Source: Clostridia bacterium
Lineage (GTDB): Bacteria; Bacillota; Clostridia; Oscillospirales; Acutalibacteraceae
Direction of reading: 5' to 3'
Assembly (NCBI GenBank): GCA_017473435.1
Contig: JAFULG010000080.1
Location: forward strand, 20,013-84,012
Length of the DNA stretch: 64,000 nt
The notes beneath the pieces were generated by a model. The model was given only the letters and a program-made list of their open reading frames with translations. It had not been told where the DNA came from and made no database searches. The position numbers and the translations under genes were made by a program. This document shows, piece by piece, positions 33,858-42,740 of this stretch. How positions within the stretch are numbered: position 1 is the first letter of the stretch; each line of letters opens with the position of its first letter.

Positions 33858-36038
33858 ATGTTTAACGAATTCAGAAAATTTGAAACTACTCTTGCCGGCA
33901 GACCCCTTGTTGTTGAAACAGGCAAAATGGCAGGTCTTGCAGGCGGCTCATGTCTTATCCGTTACGGTGAAACAGAGGTTCTCTGTACCGCAACAATGGC
34001 TGCAAAGCCCCGTGAAGGCGTAGACTTCTTCCCTCTTTCAGTTGACTACGAGGAGAAGCTCTATTCAGTAGGCCGTATCCCCGGATCCTTCCAGAGAAGA
34101 GAAGGTAAGGCTTCAGAAAAGGCTACTCTTTCTTCAAGAGTTATTGACAGACCCATCCGTCCTCTTTTCCCCAAGGATATGAGAAACGATGTTGGTGTTG
34201 TTGCAACTGTTATGTCAGTTGATCAGGACTGCCTTCCCGAAATCACCGCTATGATCGGTGTTTCCGTTGCAATCTCCATTTCAGAAATTCCCTGGGACGG
34301 CCCCATCAGCGGTGTTTCAGTAGGTCTTGTTGACGGCAAGTTCGTTATCAACCCCACAGAGGCTGAAAGAGAAAAGAGTGAAATGGCTGTTACCGTTGCT
34401 TCAACAGCAGACCTTGTTGCTATGATCGAAGCAGGCGCTAACGAAATCGACAACGAAACAATGTTCGACGGTATCATGTACGCCCACAAGGTTAACCAGG
34501 AAATCGTTGAATTCATCAAGGGCATCCAGGCTGAAGTAGGCAAGGAAAAGGTTCCCTTTGAATCACAGGATCCCGCTCCCGAAATGTTCGAGGCTATCAA
34601 GGAATTCGCTATTGACGATGTTAAGTTCGCTCTTGACACCGACGACAAGAGAATCCGTGACGAAAGACTCAAGCCCGTATACGAAAAGGTACACGAGAGA
34701 TTTGACGAGGAATATGCAGACGTTATCGAAAAGATTGACGAGTGCATGTACAAGCTTCAGAAGTATGTTGTAAGACGTTGGCTCCTTGACGAGGGCAAGC
34801 GTGTTGACGGCAGAGGAATCAACGATATGCGTCCTCTCGATGCACAGGTTGACCTTCTCTCAAGAGTACACGGCTCAGGTATGTTCACAAGAGGTCAGAC
34901 TCAGGTTCTTACAGTAACAACCCTCGGACCCATGAGCGACGCTCAGCTTCTCGACGGTCTTGACAACGAGACAGAGAAGAGATATCTCCACCACTACAAC
35001 TTCCCCTCATATTCAGTTGGCGAAACAAAGCCCTCAAGAGGTCCCGGCCGTCGTGAAATCGGTCACGGTGCTCTCGCTGAAAGAGCTCTTGTTCCCGTTA
35101 TCCCCTCAGTTGAGGAATTCCCCTACACAATCAGACTCGTTTCAGAGGTTCTTTCCTCAAACGGTTCAACCTCACAGGCTTCAATCTGCGGCTCAACCCT
35201 TTCACTTATGGCAGCAGGTGTTCCCATCAAGGCTCCCGTTGCAGGTATCTCCTGCGGTCTTATCAGCGAAGGTGACCGCTTCATGACAATGGTTGACATT
35301 CAGGGCCTTGAAGACTTCTTCGGCGATATGGACTTCAAGGTAGCAGGTACAAAGAAGGGTATCACAGCTATTCAGATGGACCTCAAGGTACACGGCCTTA
35401 CACCCGAAATCATTAAGGAAGCTTTCGAAAAAACCTATGACGCAAGATGCAAGATTCTTGACGAGGTTATGCTCCCCTGCATTGCAGAGCCCAGAGCAGA
35501 GCTTTCAAAGTATGCACCCAAGATGCTCACAACAAAGATTGACGTTGAAAAGATCGGTGATGTTATCGGTAAGCAGGGTAAGGTTATTCAGAAGATCTGT
35601 GCTGAATGCGAATGTAAGGTTGACGTTAACGAGGACGGTTCAATCTTCGTTTCAGCAATTGACCTTGACAACGCAAAGCGTGCTATCACAATCATCGAGA
35701 CAATCGCTAACGATCCCGAGGTTGGTGCAATTTTCCGCGGCGTAGTTACAAGACTTATGAGCTTCGGCGCTTTCGTTGAAATTGCTCCCGGTAAGGAAGG
35801 TCTTGTTCACATTTCAAAGCTTGACGTAAAGAGAACCGAAAAGGTTGAAGACTGTGTAACAGTCGGCGACGAGGTTATCGTTAAGGTGCTTGAAATTGAC
35901 GATCAGGGCAGAATCAACCTTTCAAGAAGAGATGCTCTTATTGAAATCGAAGGTCTTGTTCCTGAGGATGACGGTGAGGAAGCTCCCAGACGTCCCCGTG
36001 GCGGCAGAAGAGATGACCGCAGAGGCGGCAGAAGATAA
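33858..36038 (+). CDS. pnp: Polyribonucleotide nucleotidyltransferase (PNPase)
   Basis: 726 residues. A 3'-to-5' phosphorolytic RNase of the degradosome. It has two RNase PH domains (about 1-215 and 315-545) around a helical linker, with PSRGPGRREIGHGALAERAL near 393-412 in the second. A KH domain (about 550-615, IGDVIGKQGKVIQKI) and an S1 domain (about 620-690, VGAIFRGVVTRLMSFGAFVEI) follow. The tail is short and Arg/Gly-rich (RRPRGGRRDDRRGGRR), an extra RNA-binding patch. It sits after rpsO, as in most bacteria. The mRNA ends in a hairpin repeat and terminator. Confidence 0.98.
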   Translation: MFNEFRKFETTLAGRPLVVETGKMAGLAGGSCLIRYGETEVLCTATMAAKPREGVDFFPLSVDYEEKLYSVGRIPGSFQRREGKASEKATLSSRVIDRPIRPLFPKDMRNDVGVVATVMSVDQDCLPEITAMIGVSVAISISEIPWDGPISGVSVGLVDGKFVINPTEAEREKSEMAVTVASTADLVAMIEAGANEIDNETMFDGIMYAHKVNQEIVEFIKGIQAEVGKEKVPFESQDPAPEMFEAIKEFAIDDVKFALDTDDKRIRDERLKPVYEKVHERFDEEYADVIEKIDECMYKLQKYVVRRWLLDEGKRVDGRGINDMRPLDAQVDLLSRVHGSGMFTRGQTQVLTVTTLGPMSDAQLLDGLDNETEKRYLHHYNFPSYSVGETKPSRGPGRREIGHGALAERALVPVIPSVEEFPYTIRLVSEVLSSNGSTSQASICGSTLSLMAAGVPIKAPVAGISCGLISEGDRFMTMVDIQGLEDFFGDMDFKVAGTKKGITAIQMDLKVHGLTPEIIKEAFEKTYDARCKILDEVMLPCIAEPRAELSKYAPKMLTTKIDVEKIGDVIGKQGKVIQKICAECECKVDVNEDGSIFVSAIDLDNAKRAITIIETIANDPEVGAIFRGVVTRLMSFGAFVEIAPGKEGLVHISKLDVKRTEKVEDCVTVGDEVIVKVLEIDDQGRINLSRRDALIEIEGLVPEDDGEEAPRRPRGGRRDDRRGGRR

Positions 36039-36042
36039 AAGT

Positions 36043-36102
36043 AAAGTTCTTTGATTCTTTCTTACAAGAAAGAATGCCCGACCGGCGAGGTCATAAAACA
36101 AA
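36043..36102 (+). repeat. 3'UTR hairpin repeat, copy after pnp
   Basis: Starts 4 bp after the stop: AAAGTTCTTT, stem GATTCTTTCTT/AAGAAAGAAT with loop ACA-like, GCCCGACCGGCGAGGTC, then AAAACAAAT. Confidence 0.9.
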
Positions 36103-36108
36103 TAATCA

Positions 36109-36141
36109 GAGGCTGTAAAAAAAATTACAGCCTCTTTTTTT
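36109..36141 (+). terminator. Terminator of pnp
   Basis: Stem AGAGGCTGTAA/TTACAGCCTCT followed by TTTTTTT, directly after the repeat. Confidence 0.9.
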
Positions 36142-36180
36142 GTTATTTATTACAACTTTATTTCAATTTGATTACAACAA

Positions 36181-36209
36181 TTGACTATACCCTTTTCTCT
36201 TGCTAAAAT
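36181..36209 (+). promoter_or_regulatory. Promoter of the small lipoprotein gene
   Basis: TTGACT (36181-36186), 17 bp spacer, TAAAAT (36204-36209), 31 bp before the ATG. Confidence 0.7.
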
Positions 36210-36240
36210 GTACTTGCAGAAAAACAAAGGAGCTGATACT

Positions 36241-36732
36241 ATGAAGAAAATGACCGCAATTTTACTTGCCCTTGTGCTTGTTTTCAGCCTTACCGCCTGT
36301 GGCGGTGCAAAAAACAAAAGCAAAACCGCTGTCTATGTTTTCAGCGGCGGCAACGAATATTTTGATGTTGTCAACGGTGTAATAGTCCTCGGTGAGGATG
36401 AGGAGGTTTTCAGCGGCGGCGACCTTAAGCTTAACCGCAACGCTGATTTTGACGGTGTTGACTTCTTCCGTTCGGAGTTTTATATTCTCAAGGATGACGG
36501 GGAAGAGAGAACTGTTCTTGTTTCCGAGATGCACGATAAAACAGAAGGCCCCTCCGTCAACATTTCAGGTGACCTTGGCGCAATTTCAGGCGGTACTGTT
36601 ATAACTGAGGGAAGGAAGCTTGAGGAGGCTGAAATTGACCTGCTGAACAATCTTTATTTCAAGCTGACGGTAAGAAAAACTGACGGAACGAGTAATAGCT
36701 ATACCGTACAGATGGATGTTGAAGGAATTTAA
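36241..36732 (+). CDS. Small lipoprotein of unknown function
   Basis: 163 residues from the ATG at 36241 (AAAGGAGCTGATACT). A lipoprotein signal peptide ends in LTACGG, with the modified Cys near residue 20, so it should be tethered on the outer face of the membrane. The rest is an acidic, mostly beta domain without a recognised family (VYVFSGGNEYFDVVNGVIVL, SGDLGAISGG, KLTVRKTDGTSNSYTVQ). A C-terminal half rich in Gly and Ser suggests a small beta sandwich. It has its own promoter. The 3' repeat overlaps its TAA. Confidence 0.82.
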   Translation: MKKMTAILLALVLVFSLTACGGAKNKSKTAVYVFSGGNEYFDVVNGVIVLGEDEEVFSGGDLKLNRNADFDGVDFFRSEFYILKDDGEERTVLVSEMHDKTEGPSVNISGDLGAISGGTVITEGRKLEEAEIDLLNNLYFKLTVRKTDGTSNSYTVQMDVEGI

Positions 36733-36789
36733 AGTTCTTTGATTCTTTCTTACAAGAAAGAATGCCCCGCGGCGAGCGGTAAAACAAAT
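36731..36789 (+). repeat. 3'UTR hairpin repeat, copy after the lipoprotein gene
   Basis: Overlaps the stop codon (TAAAGTTC). Stem GATTCTTTCTT/AAGAAAGAAT, then GCCCCGCGGCGAGCGG and TAAAACAAAT. Confidence 0.93.
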
Positions 36790-36796
36790 ATTGCAA

Positions 36797-36835
36797 AATG
36801 TCACGGAAAATAAAATTCCGTGACATTATATTTTT
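36797..36835. terminator. Shared terminator between convergent genes
   Basis: Stem ATGTCACGGAA/TTCCGTGACAT followed by TATATTTTTT on the rightward side. It lies between two inverted repeat copies and can serve both transcripts. Confidence 0.85.
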
Positions 36836-36860
36836 TACAAACTCTTATCGGTCGTTTAAT

Positions 36861-36924
36861 ATTTTCTATCGCTCGCCGCGGGGGCGTTACCTTTCTTGTA
36901 AGAAAGGTAACCCAAAGAACTTTT
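36861..36924 (-). repeat. 3'UTR hairpin repeat, copy after the EIIC gene
   Basis: In mRNA sense: AAAAGTTCTTTG, stem GGTTACCTTTCTT/AAGAAAGGTAACG, GCCCCCGCGGCGAGCGAT, starting about 8 bp after the stop. Confidence 0.93.
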
Positions 36925-36931
36925 CGCTTTT

Positions 36932-38359
36932 TTACTTTTTCAGTTGTGTGCGTAATTTCTTCGCATACTCTCTCATTTCAATCACAAGGTCATCCTTCGG
37001 CTCATAATAACAGCCCCTCTTTGAAAGCAGCTTATACTCACCATGACGAAGTGCCATCACCACAAGTCCGCCGACAAAGGCACTTACAAGAATAATAAGC
37101 GCAAGGGGCAGACGGCAGGTAAGAAAATCACCTGAGCGAAGGGGCAGAGTAAAGCTCATGAAAATTTCACCGCTTTCAAAAAGCTCTCTGTAGGTATATT
37201 CAACACCGCCGTAGGTATAAGTGCCTATTGTGTACTTGGGAAGTGAGCCGTCTGTATAGGCTGTGTTCACAATGCCGAAAAGTGCCGTCAGCGCACCACC
37301 AAGGGCAGAGCCGACCATAAAGCCGGGAATCATTGTAAAGGGACTGCGCATTGCAAGGGGCATTGAGGGTGCAACGGTGAGCTTGATGTTTTCAAAAAAT
37401 GCATTGATGGGGCCCGTTGTTGCAAGGTTAAAGTCGTTTGTATCGGTTATTCCGCCCTTTTTGAAAAGCTTACAGTTGAGGATACCGAAGAATGCTGTCC
37501 ACGCAACGGTGATGAAGCATACAGAATAAATTGTGATAAGCTGTGCATTGCCTGTTGCAAGGTAAGCCGCCGTTGCAACACCGAAGGCGGAAAGGGAAAC
37601 GGGGCCGATAAGGTCAAAGCCCACCATAAGACCCATTACAAGTGCGGCGACAACAACATTACTCTCCGAAAGTGCGGCAAGGACACTGCCCAGACTCTCG
37701 CTGAGAGCAGCAAAGGGTACTTCAATGCCGTATTTAATCAGCATAAAGGTTGTTGCACAGGAGGCAACGGGAATAATAAGCACAAGTACAATAAGGTCAA
37801 CGCCGTCAATTATATCAATTCCCTTGATTGTGTCGGGAATTGCTTTGATTTTCTTACGGAGCTTGGCTATAAGGTTATCAAAGCCCTTGCCGACATGTAT
37901 TTTTGCTTCCGCCCAGCCGGCATAAAGCAGCTTTATAAGCAGCGAAAGCATTACCGCCATAATAAGGTACCCCATATAACCGATTGCTGTTGCCCTTGAA
38001 TAATTGGCAGGGGTTGCAAAAAAGAACTTGTACATGTCCACCGCTTTTTCCGATGCCTCAGTAAAATGGCAGAAATAAACCGAAAGAGCCAAAGACGGAG
38101 CAATTGCCGGAATACCTGCAATAAGATAAGACACTATCACCGCAAGGGCTACAAAGAAAAAGTCCGTTGCCCAGAAAAGAATAAACCATAAGGTAGGCTC
38201 ATTCTCTGCACCTGTAAGGCCTAAAATATGATACTTCTGAAAGATGTTCTGAATTACAAAGAAAAAGCCTGCGCCCAACGCTCCGAAAAGCTGAACGATA
38301 AAAATTATCGAGGTGGCACGGTAGATTTTCTCCTTTGTGTTAAGGTATAATTTTTTCAT
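36932..38359 (-). CDS. PTS EIIC-like membrane transporter (fructose-type), orphan
   Basis: 475 residues with about nine or ten hydrophobic segments. LVMGLMVGFDLIGPVSLSAFGVATAAYLATG (about 236-266) and MRSPFTMIPGFMVGSALGGALTALFG (about 345-370) correspond to the fructose/mannitol-like EIIC motifs FDMGGPVNK and IPSxxVGSAVGGA. The usual Asn-Lys of the sugar site is replaced by Ser-Leu. No EIIA, EIIB, HPr or EI gene is nearby. The chain has no fused EIIB. It could be a sugar facilitator or work with EII subunits elsewhere. It has a promoter, an adjacent palindrome and a 3' repeat. Confidence 0.75.
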   Translation of the reverse strand: MKKLYLNTKEKIYRATSIIFIVQLFGALGAGFFFVIQNIFQKYHILGLTGAENEPTLWFILFWATDFFFVALAVIVSYLIAGIPAIAPSLALSVYFCHFTEASEKAVDMYKFFFATPANYSRATAIGYMGYLIMAVMLSLLIKLLYAGWAEAKIHVGKGFDNLIAKLRKKIKAIPDTIKGIDIIDGVDLIVLVLIIPVASCATTFMLIKYGIEVPFAALSESLGSVLAALSESNVVVAALVMGLMVGFDLIGPVSLSAFGVATAAYLATGNAQLITIYSVCFITVAWTAFFGILNCKLFKKGGITDTNDFNLATTGPINAFFENIKLTVAPSMPLAMRSPFTMIPGFMVGSALGGALTALFGIVNTAYTDGSLPKYTIGTYTYGGVEYTYRELFESGEIFMSFTLPLRSGDFLTCRLPLALIILVSAFVGGLVVMALRHGEYKLLSKRGCYYEPKDDLVIEMREYAKKLRTQLKK

Positions 38360-38392
38360 TTTATTCTCTCCTTTATTTTCTCCGATAGTTAC

Positions 38393-38420
38393 ATTATATA
38401 GTAATTTAAGAATATTGCAA
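38393..38420 (-). promoter_or_regulatory. Promoter of the EIIC-like gene
   Basis: Leftward TTGCAA (38420-38415), 16 bp spacer, TATAAT (38398-38393). Confidence 0.7.
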
Positions 38421-38438
38421 CTGTTTAATATTTAACAG
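38421..38438. promoter_or_regulatory. Palindrome next to the EIIC promoter -35
   Basis: CTGTTTAATATTTAACAG is a near-perfect 18 bp dyad (CTGTT...AACAG) touching the -35, the position of a typical operator. The binding protein is unknown. Confidence 0.4.
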
Positions 38439-38487
38439 TAATTAAACTTTAAAAACAAAAAACTGCGGATGATCATTTTCTTGCTAC

Positions 38488-38584
38488 TCGGCCCTCTGGC
38501 CCTTGGCCCTCGGCCCTTTTCGGGACGCCACATAGGGCGTCCCCTACGCTTACTACTAAAGGGCGGACACACAGGTCCGCCCCT
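38488..38584. repeat. GC-rich intergenic repeat with two hairpins
   Basis: GGGACGCC/GGCGTCCC (38522-38543) and GGGCGGAC/GTCCGCCC (38560-38582), each followed by CCTAC or its equivalent. They are preceded by tandem GGCCCTyyG units (38490-38517). It lies in the 3' end of the threonine aldolase transcript. A similar repeat type is recalled from gut Clostridia. Confidence 0.75.
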
Positions 38585-38586
38585 AC

Positions 38587-39618
38587 TCATATATTTTTTA
38601 TCGCCTCAACAAGCTTTTCAACATCCTTCTCATCCGTTGCCCAGCTTGTACAAAAGCGCACCGCAACCTTCTCCCCTACCCTGCACCAGGTTGAATAAGC
38701 AAACTCCTCTGAAAGCTTATCAGCCTGCTCCACAGTAAGAATCGGGAACTGCTGATTCGTCGGAGAATCGTATAACAGCTCAATCCCCTTTGCCTCAAGA
38801 GCAAGTCTGATTTTCATCGCAAGTCTTACCGCGTGGTCGGATATTCTGTAATAGAGTCCGTCGGTGAAAAGGGCGTCAAACTGCAGACCTAAAAGTCTGC
38901 CCTTTGCAAGCATTGCACCCTTCTGCTTTTCCATATAGCGGAAATCTTTTTTGCATTCATCATTTATAATTACAAGTGCCTCACCGAAAAGAGCACCCAC
39001 CTTTGTTCCGCCGATATAAAAGGCATCGCAGAGAGTGGCAAAATCCTTCATTTCAAGGTCATTTCTGTCTGAGGCAAGTCCGTAACCGAGCCTTGCACCG
39101 TCAATATACAGATACAGGCCGTATTTTTTGCAGACAGTATAAATATCTGTAAGCTCCTTTTTAGAATAAAGAGTTCCGTTTTCCGTAGGAAAAGAAATAT
39201 ATACCATTCCCGGCTGAACAGAATGCTCACGAATAGGGTCACTGAAATGACCGTAAGCGATCCCCTCAATTTCCTCCGCCTTGATTTTGCCGTCCGAAGA
39301 GGGAATCTGTAAAAGCTTTGTTCCGCAAGCCTCAATGCTTCCGCACTCGTGAACATTTATATGTCCCGTATCGGCACAGATAACCGCCTGCCATGGTCTT
39401 ATCACCGAAGCAATAAAGGTGAGATTCGTCTGTGTTCCGCCTACGAGAAAATGTATGTCTGCATTTTCACATTCAAGCTCCGCCTTGATTTTTTCAGTTG
39501 CTGAAATACAGTATTCATCCGTACCGTAGCCCGGTGTCATTTCCATATTTGTTTTAACAAGGGCGTCAATTATTTCAGGTACTGCACCCTGAGTGTAGTC
39601 ACTTTCAAATCTTATCAT
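38587..39618 (-). CDS. Threonine aldolase / beta-eliminating lyase family, PLP enzyme
   Basis: 343 residues, fold type I PLP enzyme. It probably splits L-threonine or allo-threonine to glycine and acetaldehyde. The N-terminus FESDYTQGAVPEIIDALVKTN and the mid-chain FLVGGTQTNLTFIASVIRPW (about 57-76) fit the family. The PLP-binding Asp is in LYLYIDGARLGYGL near 166-179 and the Schiff-base Lys is in AFYIGGTKVGALFGE near 198-212. Glycine made here would feed the same pool sensed by the glycine riboswitch. Located 15 bp after rmuC in the same direction. Confidence 0.88.
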   Translation of the reverse strand: MIRFESDYTQGAVPEIIDALVKTNMEMTPGYGTDEYCISATEKIKAELECENADIHFLVGGTQTNLTFIASVIRPWQAVICADTGHINVHECGSIEACGTKLLQIPSSDGKIKAEEIEGIAYGHFSDPIREHSVQPGMVYISFPTENGTLYSKKELTDIYTVCKKYGLYLYIDGARLGYGLASDRNDLEMKDFATLCDAFYIGGTKVGALFGEALVIINDECKKDFRYMEKQKGAMLAKGRLLGLQFDALFTDGLYYRISDHAVRLAMKIRLALEAKGIELLYDSPTNQQFPILTVEQADKLSEEFAYSTWCRVGEKVAVRFCTSWATDEKDVEKLVEAIKNI

Positions 39619-39633
39619 ATCTTTTTCTCGTCC

Positions 39634-40914
39634 CTATTCTTCCAATCCTAAAAGCTCCGTTGCGGTGTCGCCGTCAATCGCCTCAACGCCCTTGAGCTTT
39701 TTCTGTATAATGCGGTTTCTGTCCTGGGCTTCCTCAAGGCTTCTGCCCGCCTCGTCGATCTTCTTTCTCGCCTTATCAAGGACAACGCCGAATTTATCGT
39801 ACTGAACCTTTGCGGCGGCAAGGAGTGTTCTTACCTCTTTTGCCTTTTCATTTATAGCCATAGCTCTGAATCCTACAGAGAGAGAGTTAAGCAAGGCGGT
39901 AATTGTGCTCGGCCCTGCAATCATAACGCCGAAATCTGTCTGACAGCGTTCTGCAATACCGTTACGGGAAGAAATAATTTCGCTGTAAAGACCCTCGGTT
40001 GCAAGATACATAATCGCAAAGGGAGTTGTGTCAGGCTCATTGATATACTTTTTAACCTCTTTAGCCTGATTAAGCACTGTAGTTTCAAGACTCTTACGCT
40101 CAATTTCAACAGCAGCGTTGTCACCTCTGTCTGCGGCATCGCAAAGACGGATATAAGCCTCAACGGGGAACTTCGAGTCAATAGGAAGATAAGTGATAAC
40201 GTTCTTATCATCACCGGACGGAATACGCACAGCAAACTCAACAATGTTCCTTGAAGCGGGATTTGTCATAACATTCCTGTCAAACATACCGGGAATTGTT
40301 TCGTTGAGAAGCCCCTCAAGCTGTACCTCTGCCCAGGTGCCTCTTGCCTTTACATTAGTAAGAATACGGTTAAGCGAGGCGACGTTATCCGTAACACCGC
40401 TTGAAAGAATCTTCATTTCTCCGAGAGACTTATACACGTTTTCAAGCTGTTCGCTTACCGCCTTGAAGGATGAGTCAAGACGCTTTGTAAGAGTTTCGTT
40501 AAGCTTTTCATCAACAGTCATTCTCATCTGTTCAAGCTTCTTTTCGTTGCTTGTCTGCAGATCGGTCAGCTTGGTTGAAATAAGCTCCGTCACCTTAAGG
40601 TTAAACTCATAATTATCCCGTGTCAGCTTGTTAAGCCTTACGTTCATATCGTTCATTGCACTCTGAAGCTCCTGACGCTGAGCACGCTGAAGCTCAAGGT
40701 TTTCCTGCCTTGAGGCGGAAAACTCATTGCGGAAGCTCTGGGACATATTCTGCCACATACGCTCCAGACTCTTTTCAGTTTCCTGCTGTCTTTGTAAAAG
40801 CTCCGTATATTCTTTGTTATTTTTCTTTTTTGTCAAAATAAACAGAGCAGATGCGCTTATAATAATAGATATAAAAATTAAAATAAGTGTTGTAATAAGT
40901 AAAGGTGTTTCCAT
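39634..40914 (-). CDS. rmuC: DNA recombination protein RmuC
   Basis: 426 residues from the ATG at 40914 (GGAGGAAAGGAT). An upstream in-frame start at 40953 is weaker. An N-terminal transmembrane helix (TLILIFISIIISASALFIL) is followed by a long coiled coil (about 30-175). The RmuC nuclease-like domain then follows: ARGTWAEVQLEGLLNETIPGMF, FAVRIPSGDDKNVITYLPIDSKFPVEAY and MIAGPSTITALLNSLSVGFRAMAI. RmuC limits inversions and rearrangements and is thought to be a nuclease. Ordinary in form. Confidence 0.94.
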   Translation of the reverse strand: METPLLITTLILIFISIIISASALFILTKKKNNKEYTELLQRQQETEKSLERMWQNMSQSFRNEFSASRQENLELQRAQRQELQSAMNDMNVRLNKLTRDNYEFNLKVTELISTKLTDLQTSNEKKLEQMRMTVDEKLNETLTKRLDSSFKAVSEQLENVYKSLGEMKILSSGVTDNVASLNRILTNVKARGTWAEVQLEGLLNETIPGMFDRNVMTNPASRNIVEFAVRIPSGDDKNVITYLPIDSKFPVEAYIRLCDAADRGDNAAVEIERKSLETTVLNQAKEVKKYINEPDTTPFAIMYLATEGLYSEIISSRNGIAERCQTDFGVMIAGPSTITALLNSLSVGFRAMAINEKAKEVRTLLAAAKVQYDKFGVVLDKARKKIDEAGRSLEEAQDRNRIIQKKLKGVEAIDGDTATELLGLEE

Positions 40915-40978
40915 ATCCTTTCCTCCATTGAAAGATATATTATACCCTTTCATTATAGCAACAAAGAATAGAACTATT

Positions 40979-40999
40979 TTTCGTTATACGAAATATAAT
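40979..40999 (+). promoter_or_regulatory. Palindrome and -10 box before the oligopeptide-binding gene
   Basis: TTTCGTTATACGAAA (40979-40993) is a dyad directly abutting TATAAT (40994-40999), 29 bp before the ATG. It would be an ideal operator. No clear -35 is visible at 17 bp. Confidence 0.45.
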
Positions 41000-41027
41000 C
41001 CAATATTAACAGTAAGGACTGAAAAAA

Positions 41028-42656
41028 ATGATTAAAAGAATCCTCTGCCTTATTATGAGCCTTATGATGCTCTTTCTTTTAAGTGCCTGCTCCGGAAAAG
41101 GCGCAGACGCTAATCTGTACTTCCCTATTGACAACGACCCGGGGTATCTTGATCCGCAGATTATATCCGATCCCGGCGCAAAAAACATCATTGCCAACTG
41201 CTTTGAAGGTCTTGTAAGGTTGGACAATGACGGTAAAATCGAACCCGGCTATGCTGAAAGCTGGACCGTTTCTCCCGACGGACTTACCTATACCTTTAAG
41301 ATAAGAGAGGACGGAAAGTGGGCAATCATGTCCGCTTCGGAGGATTTTCTCGGTGAGGATTTCCGCAAAACCTTCAACGACAGAGTAACCGCCCACGATT
41401 TTGCCTTCGGTCTTAAAAGAGCGCTTCTGCCTGAGACTATTTCTCCCGGAGCAAAGAACCTGTTCAGTATTGAAAATGCCGCGCTTATCAACTCCGGAAA
41501 GCTTTCTGCCAACGAGCTCGGGGTAAAAGCAATCGATGACCATACCCTTATAATCACCCTTACACAACCTGACCCTGACTTCCTTTACGTTCTTCTTGAA
41601 CCTGAATGTATGCCCTGCAACGAGGAGTTTTTCGAGGCAACAGGAGGCAGGTACGGACTTTCTACTCGTTTCCTTATGTACAACGGTCCCTTTTATATGA
41701 GCAACTGGGCGGACGATGCGGCAATAACTCTGATGTCAAACGATGACTACTACGACTTCAAACACGTCAAGCCATACTCTGTATACTTTTCAATCAACAG
41801 CGAGCAGGGCTCACGCCTTGAAAAAATCAAGGATAAAATATACGACGTTGCGCCGCTTACAACAGAACAGGCAAATAAGCTTTCAGGTAAGCTCGGCTAT
41901 ACCGTAAAGGCCTTTGAAAGCGGACTTTACTGCCTTGTTTTCAACTGTCAGGACAGCACTCTTTCAAACCTTAACATAAGAAAAGCTATCACCTCGTCCT
42001 TTGACCGCAGTCTCCTGTACTCTCACCTCGGAGAAGGTTCGGTTGAAGGTATTATCCCCCCGTCAATGCTTATTTCCGGTTCAAAATACCGCGAAGCTGC
42101 CGGAACTGTTAACCTTACAGCTAACAACGATCCCAAAAAGCTGCTTGAGGATACCCTTACAAAGCTTGAAGCGGATCACGTGGAGGTTACGGTTCTCTGC
42201 ACGGAAAATGAAGAGAAGGCTGTCAGAAGCGTTATGCAAAAATGGCAGGCAACCCTCGGTGTAAAATTCAACGTTTTTGTTGAAACCGCAAGTGCTGATC
42301 AAATCCGTGAGAGAGTAAAAAACGGTAAAGACTGGCAGATTGCTTTTACGGATATCTCCTTTCCCCACCTTACGGCGTTCAACGGACTGTTACAGTTCAC
42401 AACGGGCAACTCGGAAAACATTGCAGGCTTCGAAGACAAAAAATATGACGCTCTTGTAGGCGACATCAAAACTGCTTCCGGTTTTGATACAAGCCTCAGT
42501 GCCACCAAACAGGCAGAGCAGTATTTACTTGACAGCTGTGTGCTTATTCCGCTTTACGATTCACCTTCATATTACGGTCTTGGCAAAGGTGTGGACGGAG
42601 TAATATTCAACACTACGGGCGATGTTGTTTATTTCAGAAATACGATAGCTAAGTAA
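41028..42656 (+). CDS. Peptide-binding lipoprotein of ABC transporter (OppA-like)
   Basis: 542 residues. The lipoprotein signal MIKRILCLIMSLMMLFLLSA ends at Cys near residue 21 (SACSGKG). The SBP family 5 body follows: YLDPQIISDPGAKNIIANCFEGLVRLD, a Trp-rich ESWTVSPDGLTYTFKIREDGKW, and LNIRKAITSSFDRSLL near 305-320. It binds oligopeptides or other substrates outside the membrane for import. No permease or ATPase genes are adjacent, so its transporter partners must be elsewhere. Followed by a hairpin repeat and terminator. Confidence 0.92.
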   Translation: MIKRILCLIMSLMMLFLLSACSGKGADANLYFPIDNDPGYLDPQIISDPGAKNIIANCFEGLVRLDNDGKIEPGYAESWTVSPDGLTYTFKIREDGKWAIMSASEDFLGEDFRKTFNDRVTAHDFAFGLKRALLPETISPGAKNLFSIENAALINSGKLSANELGVKAIDDHTLIITLTQPDPDFLYVLLEPECMPCNEEFFEATGGRYGLSTRFLMYNGPFYMSNWADDAAITLMSNDDYYDFKHVKPYSVYFSINSEQGSRLEKIKDKIYDVAPLTTEQANKLSGKLGYTVKAFESGLYCLVFNCQDSTLSNLNIRKAITSSFDRSLLYSHLGEGSVEGIIPPSMLISGSKYREAAGTVNLTANNDPKKLLEDTLTKLEADHVEVTVLCTENEEKAVRSVMQKWQATLGVKFNVFVETASADQIRERVKNGKDWQIAFTDISFPHLTAFNGLLQFTTGNSENIAGFEDKKYDALVGDIKTASGFDTSLSATKQAEQYLLDSCVLIPLYDSPSYYGLGKGVDGVIFNTTGDVVYFRNTIAK

Positions 42657-42660
42657 AAAA

Positions 42661-42729
42661 GAAAAGTTTTGCTCAAGCTTTTACAAAAGCTTGCGGGAGT
42701 CAAGAGGGCAGAGCCCTCTTGGTTTAAAC
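42661..42729 (+). repeat. 3'UTR hairpin repeat, variant copy after the OppA-like gene
   Basis: AAAAGTTTTGCT, stem CAAGCTTTT/AAAAGCTTG, CGGGAGT, second stem CAAGAGGGC/GCCCTCTTG. It has the same place and layout as the other copies but a second GC stem instead of the GCGGCGAGCG block. Confidence 0.8.
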
Positions 42730-42740
42730 AAACTACAAAC

